From: an uncultured Lachnospiraceae bacterium
Lineage (GTDB): Bacteria; Bacillota; Clostridia; Lachnospirales; Lachnospiraceae
Direction: 5' to 3'
Length of the DNA stretch: 44,764 nt
Assembly: GCA_947630695.1 (NCBI GenBank)
Contig: CANRIM010000019.1
Location: 1-44,764, forward strand
Part shown: one piece after another, positions 15,369 through 22,977 of the stretch
Layout of the letters: every line of letters begins with the position of its first letter
Numbering within the stretch: position 1 is the first letter of the stretch
Notes under the pieces: model-generated
Database searches by the model: none
Told to the model about the DNA's origin: nothing
The model's input: the letters and a program-made list of their open reading frames with translations, nothing else
Program-made: the position numbers and the translations under genes

Positions 15369-16130
15369 TTAACCGCTTTTCTGCGTTAAATCCTTGATGA
15401 CCTCTCCTGCAATGATCAGCCCCGCCACCGAAGGAACAAACGCATTGCTGCCGGGAACCTGACGGCGCTGTGTACATTTCCTTGCGGTTCCGGGCGGACA
15501 GATGCAGTTCGTGCGGCAGCTGATTTCCATATCGTCCATCGGGGTCAGCGGCGGCTCTTTGGAATAAACGACTTTCAATTTTTTGATTCCGCGGCGCTTC
15601 AGCTCCCGCCGCATCACCCTGGCAAGGGGGCAGACAGAAGTGCTGTAAATATCTGCCACCTCAAAAGCGGTGGGATCCAGTTTGTTTCCCGCGCCCATGG
15701 AGCTTATGATCGGCGTCGCCGTACGATCCGCATTGACCACAAGCGCGATTTTTCCTGTGACGGTATCAATGGCGTCCACAATGTAATCGTATTCGGAAAA
15801 ATCAAATTCCTTCGCCGTTTCGGGCATATAAAAAGTTTTGTGAATCGTAACCTTAACATCAGGATTGATTTCGCGGATCCTTTCAGCTGCCACATCCGTT
15901 TTGTATTGCCCGACGGTTTTTCTGGTGGCATGCAGCTGCCGGTTCAGGTTGGTCAGGCAAACCTTATCGTCATCGATCAGGTCGATGGCCCCGATCCCGG
16001 AGCGAACCAGCGCCTCTACGGTATAGCCGCCGACGCCGCCGATACCAAATACGGCAACGCGGGAGGCGGCCAGCCGCGCCATCGCCTCTTTTCCAAATAA
16101 CAGTTCGGTTCTTGAAAATTGGTTCAACAT
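15369..16130 (-). CDS. tcdA: tRNA threonylcarbamoyladenosine dehydratase TcdA
   Basis: TcdA (YgdL/CsdL) is an E1-like enzyme that uses ATP to cyclise t6A37 in ANN-decoding tRNAs to ct6A. The 253-residue protein has the nucleotide-binding loop VFGIGGVGGYTVEALVRSG near residue 28, the adenylation residues in DDDKVCLTNLNRQLHA near 54, DAIDTVTGK near 120, and a family-typical end PPGTARKCTQRRQVPGS and FVPSVAGLIIAGEVI. The start lies 5 nt after the rhodanese stop, so it is the third gene of an E1-like/rhodanese/tcdA operon. In E. coli the same enzyme is paired with a cysteine desulfurase (CsdA); here a rhodanese takes the neighbouring place. Confidence 0.9.
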   Translation of the reverse strand: MLNQFSRTELLFGKEAMARLAASRVAVFGIGGVGGYTVEALVRSGIGAIDLIDDDKVCLTNLNRQLHATRKTVGQYKTDVAAERIREINPDVKVTIHKTFYMPETAKEFDFSEYDYIVDAIDTVTGKIALVVNADRTATPIISSMGAGNKLDPTAFEVADIYSTSVCPLARVMRRELKRRGIKKLKVVYSKEPPLTPMDDMEISCRTNCICPPGTARKCTQRRQVPGSNAFVPSVAGLIIAGEVIKDLTQKSG

Positions 16131-16135
16131 ATTAT

Positions 16136-16462
16136 CTATTCATCCCCTGCATTTCCGGCGGTTTCCCCCGTACAGATACTTTGCCTCAAATATTCCCGAT
16201 AACCGCCTGTCAAATTGCAGGCATCATATCCTGCATCGGAAAGAAGCTCGGCAAATTGACCGCTGATCTCTCCCGCCTGACAGAAAAGATAAATCGGTTT
16301 TCCACCGGGAAGCTCGTAAAGTTCTCCGATCCGTTCCACCGGAACATTGATGGCACCCGGAATGGTTCCGAAGGCATACATGGTTTCGCTGCGAAGATCA
16401 ACGAGGATATCCCCCTCCTGACGGTCTTTCAGGTATGCAAGAATATTCATCTCCCGCATCAT
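16136..16462 (-). CDS. single-domain rhodanese (sulfurtransferase)
   Basis: This 108-residue rhodanese-fold protein runs DILVDLRSETMYAFGTIPGA, then INVPVERIGELYELPGGKP, then the active-site loop LFCQAGEISGQFAELL with the persulfide-forming cysteine near residue 74. It would carry sulfane sulfur as a cysteine persulfide. The ATG at 16462 overlaps the TGA of the upstream E1-like gene (ATGA), so translation is coupled; a second ATG follows at once and a third three codons later, and no independent ribosome site is well placed. Its position between two E1-like enzymes suggests it delivers sulfur to a protein or tRNA activated by them. Confidence 0.85.
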   Translation of the reverse strand: MMREMNILAYLKDRQEGDILVDLRSETMYAFGTIPGAINVPVERIGELYELPGGKPIYLFCQAGEISGQFAELLSDAGYDACNLTGGYREYLRQSICTGETAGNAGDE

Positions 16463-17298
16463 AAAGAAAAACCACTTCCTTCCGGTACAGAACCTCCGCA
16501 GCACGCCGGTTCATATTCGGCACGGTGTTCGGAAAGGGAAAAGGAAGTCCGTCCTTTGCCGCAGACCGGGCAATCCTCCCTCGCCGGACCGATCCGGATC
16601 GTCCGGGTACGCATGGTCAGGCCGTCGATGGAGAACACCCGTCCGGTGAGCAGCTCGCCGGCGCCCAGCAGGAATTTGATTGCCTCTGTTGCCTGAACAC
16701 AGCCGAGGATCCCGGGAATCGTACCGAGCACACCGGCTTCGGCGCAGGTGACGGCATTTTCCGGCACCCCGCCCAGTACACAGCGCAGGCACCCGCCGCA
16801 TCCCGGCACATAAGTCATCGCCTGCCCTTCAAAACGCACCACACCTGCGTGAGAATAGGGTTTTTCCATCAGTACGCAGGCATCGTTTATGAGAAACTTT
16901 GTTTCAAACCGGTCTGTGCAGTCTAAGACAAAATCATAGGGAGCGATGACGGAGGTAATATTATCCGGCGTGACCCGTTCAGGAACCGTGTGTACCATGA
17001 TATCGGGATTGAGCCCCAGCAATGCTTTTTTGGCTGATTCGGTTTTCAGAGTGCCCAATTCTTCCTGCCTGTGGATGATCTGACGGCTGAGATTGGAAAG
17101 CTCCACCCGGTCCCCATCGGCAATTCCGATCTCACCGACACCCGCTGCCGCCAAATACAGCAGCGCAGCGGATCCCAAAGCGCCTGCGCCAATCACCAAA
17201 ACCCGTGACTGCAAAAGCTGCTTTTGACCGGACACGCCGATTTCCTTCAGGACGAAGTGCCGGGCGAACCGCTGGGCCTGTTCCTTTGAAAATGCCAT
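16459..17298 (-). CDS. MoeB/ThiF-family E1-like adenylyltransferase
   Basis: This is a 279-residue ubiquitin-activating-like enzyme that adenylates the C-terminal glycine of a small sulfur-carrier protein. It has the ATP loop VLVIGAGALGSAALLYLAAA near residue 36, the arginine finger region ELSNLSRQIIH near 68, DCTDRFETKFLIND near 125, the CxxC pairs GCGGCLRCVLG and EDCPVCGKG that bind zinc, and the candidate catalytic cysteine in AVTCAEAGVLG. The last 25 residues (SEHRAEYEPACCGGSVPEGS) are an unusual cysteine-containing tail. It leads an operon with a rhodanese and TcdA. No MoaD, ThiS or CysO-like carrier is encoded nearby, so its substrate is unknown. Confidence 0.88.
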   Translation of the reverse strand: MAFSKEQAQRFARHFVLKEIGVSGQKQLLQSRVLVIGAGALGSAALLYLAAAGVGEIGIADGDRVELSNLSRQIIHRQEELGTLKTESAKKALLGLNPDIMVHTVPERVTPDNITSVIAPYDFVLDCTDRFETKFLINDACVLMEKPYSHAGVVRFEGQAMTYVPGCGGCLRCVLGGVPENAVTCAEAGVLGTIPGILGCVQATEAIKFLLGAGELLTGRVFSIDGLTMRTRTIRIGPAREDCPVCGKGRTSFSLSEHRAEYEPACCGGSVPEGSGFSL

Positions 17299-17368
17299 AG
17301 CTTACACCTCTTCGATTTTTTATGATAAGCCCGAAAATCTGCTAGTTAAACATATCAGCATAGTATGC

Positions 17369-17397
17369 ATTGTATGCAGTTTCAACCCTTCTGTCAA
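17369..17397 (-). promoter_or_regulatory. promoter of the E1-like/rhodanese/tcdA operon with overlapping dyad
   Basis: On the minus strand TTGACA (17392-17397) and TACAAT (17369-17374) are spaced by 17 bases. The -10 region lies in a repeat-rich string on the plus strand, GCATAGTATGC (a perfect dyad, 17359-17369) followed by ATTGTATGC, suggesting that a repressor covers it. Confidence 0.6.
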
Positions 17398-17485
17398 TAA
17401 TATGGAAACAAAATTTGCAGGTTTGTTATTACAGCTCGCTTGCAGGTACACGACGATATTTCTTAATTAAATCTTTTATTCGGGA

Positions 17486-17514
17486 TTGAAAGATCATCCG
17501 GGATATGATATGAA
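17486..17514 (+). promoter_or_regulatory. promoter of the patB-like gene
   Basis: TTGAAA (17486-17491) and TATGAA (17509-17514) are spaced by 17 bases. The leader contains the direct repeat AAGCAGGCAC twice (17519-17528 and 17543-17552), the second just before the ribosome site. Confidence 0.45.
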
Positions 17515-17565
17515 TGTAAAGCAGGCACGGGCGTTCCGACCTGAAGCAGGCACTGGAGGACGAAA

Positions 17566-18747
17566 ATGACCTATTATGATTTTGACAAAGTTGTAAACCG
17601 GCAGGGAACAAACAGTTTGAAATATGATTTTGCAGCCGAGCGCGGTTATCCTGACGATGTGCTTCCGCTTTGGGTAGCGGACATGGATTTTCCGACTGCG
17701 CAGCCTGTGCTGGAAGCCCTGCATCATGCAGTCAGCCATGGCATTTTCGGCTACAGCGAAGTCAAGGACGGATACTTCCGGGCCGTTTCCGCATGGTTTC
17801 AAAAACATTTTGGATGGACGACAAAATCCAAATGGCTCGTGAAAACGCCGGGTGTGGTTTTTGCGCTGGCCATGGCGGTCCGTGCACTGACATCGCCCGG
17901 TGACAGTGTGCTGATACAAACGCCGGTGTACTATCCTTTCTATTCCGTGATACGGGATAACGACAGAACGCTTGTGGAAAACGAGCTGTTATATAAAGAC
18001 GGACACTACGAAATAAACTTTGCCGATTTTGAAGCAAAGATCCGGGATCATCATGTAAAGCTGTTTATCCTGTGCTCGCCCCATAACCCGGTCGGCAGAG
18101 TATGGACAAAAGCGGAGCTTCAAAAAATGGGCGAGATCTGCAAAAAATACGGGGTCATCGTTGCTTCAGATGAAATTCACTGCGATTTTACCCTGCCGGG
18201 ACATCCCCATACCATTTTTACTGCGGCCTGCCCGGAACTGGCGGAACAGACGATTATTTGTACAGCGCCCAGCAAAACCTTTAATCTTGCTGGTTTGCAG
18301 GTTTCCAACATCTGGATCGCAAATGCGGATATCCGCCGTAAGTTTTTAAAAGAAATGGACCGCAGCGGATATTCCGAGTTAAATTCTCTGGGTCTGGTGG
18401 CAGCGCAGGCAGCGTATGAAAACGGCGAAGAATGGCTGCTTCAATGTAAGCGTTATTTGCAGGGCAATCTTGATTTTTTGCGTACATTTTTAAGAGACCA
18501 TCTTCCCGAAATCAAACTTGTAGCGCCTGACGGAACCTACTTTGCCTGGCTGGACTGTTCCGCACTTGGTTTAAGCGATAAGGATTTGAAGGATCTTATC
18601 GTCCATAAGGCAAAACTCTGGCTGGACGACGGATACATTTTCGGAAAAAGCGGGTCTTCGTTTCAGCGGGTTGTGCTTGCCTGTTCACGGAAAACATTAG
18701 CACAGGCTTTAACACAGCTGGAAGCTGCCGTTCACAATAAAGTATAA
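17566..18747 (+). CDS. patB: PatB/MalY-type PLP C-S lyase (cystathionine beta-lyase)
   Basis: This 393-residue fold-type I PLP enzyme cleaves the C-S bond of cystathionine or cysteine conjugates, giving a thiol (homocysteine or H2S), pyruvate and ammonia. The PatB/MalY subgroup is recognised by PLWVADMDFPTAQPVLEAL near residue 33, HGIFGYSEVKDGY near 60, the PLP-ring contacts CSPHNPVGRVW near 170 and SDEIHCDF near 202, and the Schiff-base lysine in TAPSKTFNLAGLQ near 237. The C-terminal GTYFAWLDC and an arginine near 370 bind the substrate carboxylate. ATG follows TGGAGGA. It diverges from the sulfur-transfer operon, linking the area to sulfur amino-acid metabolism. Confidence 0.9.
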   Translation: MTYYDFDKVVNRQGTNSLKYDFAAERGYPDDVLPLWVADMDFPTAQPVLEALHHAVSHGIFGYSEVKDGYFRAVSAWFQKHFGWTTKSKWLVKTPGVVFALAMAVRALTSPGDSVLIQTPVYYPFYSVIRDNDRTLVENELLYKDGHYEINFADFEAKIRDHHVKLFILCSPHNPVGRVWTKAELQKMGEICKKYGVIVASDEIHCDFTLPGHPHTIFTAACPELAEQTIICTAPSKTFNLAGLQVSNIWIANADIRRKFLKEMDRSGYSELNSLGLVAAQAAYENGEEWLLQCKRYLQGNLDFLRTFLRDHLPEIKLVAPDGTYFAWLDCSALGLSDKDLKDLIVHKAKLWLDDGYIFGKSGSSFQRVVLACSRKTLAQALTQLEAAVHNKV

Positions 18748-18754
18748 AAAAGAC

Positions 18755-18793
18755 AAGCCGCAAACCTTTCATCGGATTTGCGGCTTTTGTTTT
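18755..18793 (+). terminator. rho-independent terminator of patB
   Basis: AAGCCGCAAA (18755-18764) pairs exactly with TTTGCGGCTT (18777-18786), followed by TTGTTTT. It stops plus-strand transcription just before the 3' end of the oppositely oriented tRNA gene. Confidence 0.8.
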
Positions 18794-18796
18794 AAG

Positions 18797-18870
18797 CGTC
18801 CGCGAGGTGATTCGAACACCCGACCTACCGCTTAGGAGGCGGTCGCTCTATCCAGCTGAGCTACGCAGAC
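18797..18870 (-). tRNA. tRNA-Arg (anticodon CCT)
   Basis: Reverse-strand cloverleaf of 74 nt. The acceptor stem GTCTGCG pairs with CGCGGAC (one G-U), the D-loop is AGCTCAGCTGGATAGAGC, the anticodon stem ACCGC/GCGGT encloses the loop CTCCTAA with anticodon CCT (codon AGG), and the T-arm includes GTTCGAATC. CCA is not encoded; the discriminator base is G, followed by CTT. The string TTTTAAGCGTCC, covering the 3' end, is repeated just outside the 5' end (around 18891). Confidence 0.93.
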
Positions 18871-18967
18871 ATATCTGTTTTTTAAGCGTCCCGCTTCAGA
18901 CGCCATATCTGAATTATATCCCGAGTTATCCATAAAGGCAAGTCATACTTTTACAAAAATACTTCTC

Positions 18968-19864
18968 TTAAGGGTTACAGCTTTTACAGGGGGTATAGCC
19001 CTCCTCCAGCAGCGTCTCGCGGCTTTCCTGCACTTCTTTTTTATTCTGGGGCTTCATATCTGCCACACTGGCACAGTCCGGCAGATGAAATTTCTTTGTA
19101 TTCGTATTGAGGATATAACGAACCGCGCCGGCTTCTGTCGCTTCCGGCGTAACTTCTTCGTCCGCAAGATGGCTTTCTCCCGTGGCGTAATCGATGGCAA
19201 TGCCCGGCTGGCAGTTATAAACGAACACGTGAAAGCACACGCCTTCGCCCTCGTCCTCTACGGACCAGGCTTCCATTTCTACGCCTTCCGCCACCAGATC
19301 GCTGCCTTCATACAGCGGCGTCACCCGATACAGCACGTGATTATCCGTCTCCCGAACATAGTTGGCCACTTCATTTTCAAAGGGCAGCATCCCGTCCACG
19401 TTCATATAGCGGGTGCCGGTGATCAGATTCTTTTCATTGGCGTTTTCCCCGGCCAGCTGAAAGCCGATCAGATGGCAGCGGTTATACAGATAGCCGCCGT
19501 CCACGCCCTCATATTTAACCAGATGCCAGCCGGATGGCTTCACCTGTCCGATGGACTGCCGGTCTTCCTCTGGCATCAGGTCCTGACAGATATTCGCGGT
19601 GGCTGCCCCGCAGCGCCCCAGCGCATCCAGGGCGCTGTAGGATTCAAAGGCTTCCGTATTCTCTTTCTCTTCCGCGCTGAAATCCGGCTGGTTTTCATTG
19701 ACCTCCACATACGGTTCGTCCGCAAAAGGCGGCACCACCGACAGCAGCGTCTCCGCATCCGCATCGTAGCTGACCGAAGGCACCTTCTCTGAAAATGCCC
19801 CGCAGCCGGTAAAAATTAGCAGGCACAGCAGGCACAGCAGCGCTTGTTTTCTGATTCGCTTCAT
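18968..19864 (-). CDS. secreted DNA/RNA non-specific endonuclease lipoprotein (EndA/NUC-like)
   Basis: This is a 298-residue protein. Residues 1-20 are a lipoprotein signal peptide (LLCLLCLLIFTGCG, lipobox ending in Cys), so it is anchored outside the membrane. The nuclease core is in the middle: GYLYNRCHLIGFQLAG near residue 145, where the family has DRGH/NRSH with the catalytic histidine, then NLITGTRYMNVDGM with the metal-binding asparagine. The last 50 residues are a separate cysteine module (NTNTKKFHLPDCASVADM and EEGYTPCKSCNP) common in such nucleases. The start at 19864 fits the signal peptide; the frame is open further up without a ribosome site. A likely role is extracellular DNA degradation or uptake. 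Confidence 0.85.
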   Translation of the reverse strand: MKRIRKQALLCLLCLLIFTGCGAFSEKVPSVSYDADAETLLSVVPPFADEPYVEVNENQPDFSAEEKENTEAFESYSALDALGRCGAATANICQDLMPEEDRQSIGQVKPSGWHLVKYEGVDGGYLYNRCHLIGFQLAGENANEKNLITGTRYMNVDGMLPFENEVANYVRETDNHVLYRVTPLYEGSDLVAEGVEMEAWSVEDEGEGVCFHVFVYNCQPGIAIDYATGESHLADEEVTPEATEAGAVRYILNTNTKKFHLPDCASVADMKPQNKKEVQESRETLLEEGYTPCKSCNP

Positions 19865-19945
19865 GATCTCGTCTCTTTTCCGGTCTGTCAGACTTCCGCA
19901 TTTCACTTTACCATACGAATGTGTTTTTTTCAAATCCGGTTTTGC

Positions 19946-19975
19946 TTGCTTTTCCTACCTGCGCGGTAGTATAAT
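19946..19975 (+). promoter_or_regulatory. Rrf2 promoter with autoregulatory operator
   Basis: TTGCTT (19946-19951) and TATAAT (19970-19975) form a promoter with an 18-base spacer. The spacer is filled by the dyad CTACC-tgcgc-GGTAG (19955-19969), within CCTACCTGCGCGGTAGT. A related 17-mer lies at the start point of the downstream desulfurase promoter, so the Rrf2 protein probably binds both. Confidence 0.6.
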
Positions 19976-19997
19976 AACCTGCACATGGAGGTTCATT

Positions 19998-20393
19998 ATG
20001 AAAATATCAACCAAAGGCCGCTATGCGCTGGCCGTGATGATCGATCTGGCACTGAACAGCCACGGAAATTTCATTTCTTTAAAAAGCATTGCCGCACGGC
20101 AGGACATTTCCAATAAATATTTGGAACAGATCGTGGCAATGCTCAATAAAGCAGGCTATCTGGAAACCGCCAGAGGCAACAGCGGCGGCTACCGGCTGGC
20201 CAAAGCCCCGGAGGACTATGTGATCGGCGACATTCTGCGGGCCACGGAAGGGGACATGGCGCCCACCAACTGCTTTGCCGGAGAAGACGGCTGTGAAAAA
20301 AAGAACGACTGCAAATCTTACGCCCTCTGGAAAGGGCTGGATGACGTGATCAACGACTACTTAAACAGCAAGACCCTGGCGGATTTGCTGTGA
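19998..20393 (+). CDS. iscR: Rrf2/IscR-family transcriptional regulator
   Basis: This is a 131-residue winged-helix regulator. It begins MKISTKGRYALAVMIDLALN, the family signature, followed by the recognition region DISNKYLEQIVAMLNKAGYL and the wing TARGNSGGYRLAKAP. Three cysteines in CFAGEDGCEKKNDCKSYALW (about 93-112) match the [2Fe-2S] ligand pattern of IscR, so it may sense iron-sulfur status. ATG at 19998 follows TGGAGG. The next genes are the cysteine desulfurase and scaffold that such a regulator usually represses, and both promoters share a half-site pattern CCTAC-N8-TAG. CymR-like control of cysteine metabolism is the alternative. Confidence 0.85.
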   Translation: MKISTKGRYALAVMIDLALNSHGNFISLKSIAARQDISNKYLEQIVAMLNKAGYLETARGNSGGYRLAKAPEDYVIGDILRATEGDMAPTNCFAGEDGCEKKNDCKSYALWKGLDDVINDYLNSKTLADLL

Positions 20394-20409
20394 TGCCGGG
20401 GCAAAATAT

Positions 20410-20451
20410 CCGCAAAATATCGTTTGTCACAGGCATCCTGCGGTTTTTTTA
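20410..20451 (+). terminator. probable terminator after the Rrf2 gene
   Basis: CCGCA (20410-20414) can pair with TGCGG (20439-20443), immediately followed by eight T residues. The loop is long and may fold internally, so the stem is weak. The T-run directly precedes the desulfurase promoter. Confidence 0.5.
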
Positions 20452-20460
20452 TCATTCCCA

Positions 20461-20509
20461 TTGACTTCACAGGAAAACTGTGGCATAATTCCTACTGATT
20501 TAATAGGAA
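20461..20509 (+). promoter_or_regulatory. nifS promoter and Rrf2-type operator
   Basis: TTGACT (20461-20466) and CATAAT (20484-20489) are 17 bases apart. Over the expected start point lies TTCCTA-N9-TAGGAA (20489-20509), containing CCTACTGATTTAATAGG, similar to the operator in front of the Rrf2 gene. The spacer also holds the dyad CACAG-gaaaa-CTGTG. Repression by the adjacent regulator is a natural inference. Confidence 0.6.
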
Positions 20510-20520
20510 AGGAGCAAGCA

Positions 20521-21705
20521 ATGAAGACGATTTATCTCGACAACAATGCAACAACAAAAACCGACGAGGAAGTACTGCAGGCCATGCTTCCCTATTTTTC
20601 GGAGCAGTACGGAAATCCGTCGTCGATTTATCAAATAGGACGCGAAACCCGCAAGGCGGTAGACGCGGCAAGAGAAACGGTGGCACGCCTGCTGAACTGC
20701 GAGCCCGGAGAAATCTATTTTACCAGCTGCGGCAGCGAAAGCGACAATATGGCCATCAAAGGCATTGCCCACGCCTATCAGAAGCGGGGCAAACACATCA
20801 TTACTTCCAAAATCGAGCATCCCGCCGTACTGGAGACCTGTAAAACACTGGAAAAGGAAGGCTTTGAAGTCAGCTATATCGGCGTGGATGAAAACGGCAT
20901 CTTAAATCTGGAAGAGCTGAAAAACGCCATCCGCAAGGACACGATTCTCATTACGGTCATGTTTGCCAACAACGAAATCGGCACCATCCAGCCCATCCGG
21001 GAAATCGGTGAAATCGCCGCTGCCAACAGAATCCTGTTCCACACCGACGCCGTACAGGCGGCAGGCAGCGTCAAAATCGACGTGCGGGATCTGAAAATCG
21101 ACAGCCTTTCCATCTCCGCCCACAAGTTCCACGGACCCAAAGGCGTGGGCGCCCTGTATATGCGGAAAGCGGTGCTTTTCAACAAACTCATCGACGGCGG
21201 GCATCAGGAGAAAAACCGCCGCGCCGGCACGGAAAACGTGGCGGGCATCGTAGGCTTAAGCAAAGCCCTGGAGCTGGCTTACGCCCATATGGAGGAAAAC
21301 AATCAGAAAATCAAAGCCCTGCGGGATTACTATGTGGCACAGATACAGGAACGGATTCCCTATATCCGCGTCAACGGCGATATGGAGCGCCGGCTCCCCG
21401 GAAACAGCAACATTTCCTTCCGCTTCATTGAAGGCGAAGGCCTGCTGCTGAACCTGGATCTGAAAGGCATCTGCGCTTCCAGCGGCAGCGCCTGTACTTC
21501 CGGCTCCCTGGACCCGTCCCATGTCCTGCTGGCCATTGGCCTGCCTCATGAAATTGCCCATGGTTCCCTCCGCATTTCCATCGGCAAGGACAATACAAAA
21601 GAGGAAATCGACTATGTGATCGACAGCCTGGTGGAAATCGTTCAGCGGCTGCGGGATATGTCGCCGCTGTGGGAAGATTTTATCGAATCACAGGGACAGG
21701 CTTAA
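20521..21705 (+). CDS. nifS: cysteine desulfurase (NifS/IscS type)
   Basis: This 394-residue PLP enzyme takes sulfur from L-cysteine, giving alanine and a protein persulfide for iron-sulfur cluster assembly. It has the N-terminal signature YLDNNATTKTDEEV, the PLP contacts ITSKIEHPAVLE near residue 103 and FHTDAVQAAGSVKID near 180, the Schiff-base lysine in ISAHKFHGPKGVGALYMRK near 205, and the mobile active-site cysteine in CASSGSACTSGSLDPSHVL near 327. That longer loop is typical of NifS/IscS rather than SufS. The start follows AAAGGAG. It lies between its Rrf2 regulator and the scaffold gene nifU, 51 nt upstream of the latter. Confidence 0.95.
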   Translation: MKTIYLDNNATTKTDEEVLQAMLPYFSEQYGNPSSIYQIGRETRKAVDAARETVARLLNCEPGEIYFTSCGSESDNMAIKGIAHAYQKRGKHIITSKIEHPAVLETCKTLEKEGFEVSYIGVDENGILNLEELKNAIRKDTILITVMFANNEIGTIQPIREIGEIAAANRILFHTDAVQAAGSVKIDVRDLKIDSLSISAHKFHGPKGVGALYMRKAVLFNKLIDGGHQEKNRRAGTENVAGIVGLSKALELAYAHMEENNQKIKALRDYYVAQIQERIPYIRVNGDMERRLPGNSNISFRFIEGEGLLLNLDLKGICASSGSACTSGSLDPSHVLLAIGLPHEIAHGSLRISIGKDNTKEEIDYVIDSLVEIVQRLRDMSPLWEDFIESQGQA

Positions 21706-21756
21706 TGGTTTGTCCCATCCGCTATCTCTATCAATTATTTTCGGGAGGAACAAAAA

Positions 21757-22197
21757 ATGGAATATTCTGAAACCGTTGTAGATCATTACACCAACCCCAG
21801 AAACGTAGGGAAAATCGAAGACGCGTCCGGCGTGGGCCAGGTAGGAAACCCGGTCTGCGGCGATATCATGAAAATGTTTATCAAAGTGGAAAACAACGTC
21901 ATCACCGACGTGAAATTCAAAACCTTCGGCTGCGGCGCGGCCATTGCCTCCAGCAGCATTTCCACGGAGATGATCAAGGGCAAAACCATCGAAGAGGCCC
22001 TGGCTCTGAAAAACACCGAAGTGGTGGATCAGCTGGGCGGCCTTCCGCCTGTGAAGCTGCACTGCTCGGTACTGGCGGAAGAAGCCATTCACGAGGCCGT
22101 AGCGGATTACTACCGCAAAGAAGGCAAAATGACGGAAGAAGAAATCCGCGAAAAATGCAGCTTAAAAGAACACAACTGCGAAAACTGCTGTAAATAA
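21757..22197 (+). CDS. nifU: NifU/IscU-type iron-sulfur scaffold protein
   Basis: This 146-residue scaffold assembles [2Fe-2S] and [4Fe-4S] clusters from iron and the sulfur of the adjacent desulfurase. The three conserved ligand cysteines are in GNPVCGD near residue 37, FGCGAAIASSS near 63, and KLHCSVLAEEA near 106, with the conserved aspartate next to the first. The C-terminal extension (REKCSLKEHNCENCC) adds four more cysteines not present in E. coli IscU and may bind an extra metal. ATG follows GGGAGG. The Rrf2-NifS-NifU order without HscA/HscB or IscA is the compact system usual in clostridia. Confidence 0.93.
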   Translation: MEYSETVVDHYTNPRNVGKIEDASGVGQVGNPVCGDIMKMFIKVENNVITDVKFKTFGCGAAIASSSISTEMIKGKTIEEALALKNTEVVDQLGGLPPVKLHCSVLAEEAIHEAVADYYRKEGKMTEEEIREKCSLKEHNCENCCK

Positions 22198-22233
22198 TTT
22201 TCCGGCAGCTTTTGCGCCCCACAGGAGGCCGGT

Positions 22234-22932
22234 ATGCATCAGATCAAAGTGATATTATGGGACATTGACCAGACGCTTTTAAATTTTTTTGCGGCCGAAG
22301 CCTGTGCTATCCGCGCCTGCTTTCAGCGCTTTTCCTTAGGGGAATGCAGCGATGCGATTCTGGCGGAATACTCCGCGATCAACACCCGCTACTGGAAACG
22401 GATGGAACGGGGTGAAATCACCAAACAGGAGGTGCTGGAAGGCCGGTTTGTGGAATTTTTCTCTAACCACAACATTCCCACCGGCCTGGTGCCTGCCTTC
22501 AATGCGGAATATCAGGTTCGCCTCGGCGACACCATCTGCTTTCACGACGACGCCTATGCCATCGTGAAAGCATTGAAACCCAAAGTAAAACAGTACGGCG
22601 TCACCAACGGCACGGTAACGGCCCAGCGCAGAAAGCTGGAAAAATCCGGCCTCGGCGCGCTGTTCGACGGCGTATTCATTTCGGACGAGATCGGGTTTGA
22701 AAAACCATCCAAAGGCTTTTTCGACGCGGTCTTTCGCACCATCGGCAATTATCAAAAAGATGAAATTCTCATCGTGGGGGATTCTCTGACCAGCGATATG
22801 AAAGGCGGCTGTCAGGCGCAGATTCGCTGCTGCTGGTACAATCCCGACAGACAGGAAAACGCCCTTTCTTTACCCATTGATTATGAAATCACGGATCTGC
22901 ACGAAGTCCTGCGCATCGTAAATATGGGGTAA
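22234..22932 (+). CDS. HAD-family nucleotidase, YjjG-like
   Basis: This is a 232-residue haloacid-dehalogenase phosphatase. Motif I is LWDIDQTLLNF (nucleophile and acid aspartates), motif II YGVTNGTVTAQ near residue 124, motif III with the lysine in IGFEKPSKGFFDAVF near 152, and motif IV VGDSLTSDMKGG near 180. The long helical cap after motif I and the FEKPSKGFFD string are typical of the YjjG/YfnB subgroup, pyrimidine 5'-nucleotidases that clean up non-canonical nucleotides. ATG follows AGGAGG with six bases between. It probably rides in the nifS operon; no functional link to iron-sulfur assembly is evident. Confidence 0.85.
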   Translation: MHQIKVILWDIDQTLLNFFAAEACAIRACFQRFSLGECSDAILAEYSAINTRYWKRMERGEITKQEVLEGRFVEFFSNHNIPTGLVPAFNAEYQVRLGDTICFHDDAYAIVKALKPKVKQYGVTNGTVTAQRRKLEKSGLGALFDGVFISDEIGFEKPSKGFFDAVFRTIGNYQKDEILIVGDSLTSDMKGGCQAQIRCCWYNPDRQENALSLPIDYEITDLHEVLRIVNMG

Positions 22933-22977
22933 TAATGTTTCCCTTTTTGTTTACACTACCTTTTGGGAGGAATGCAG

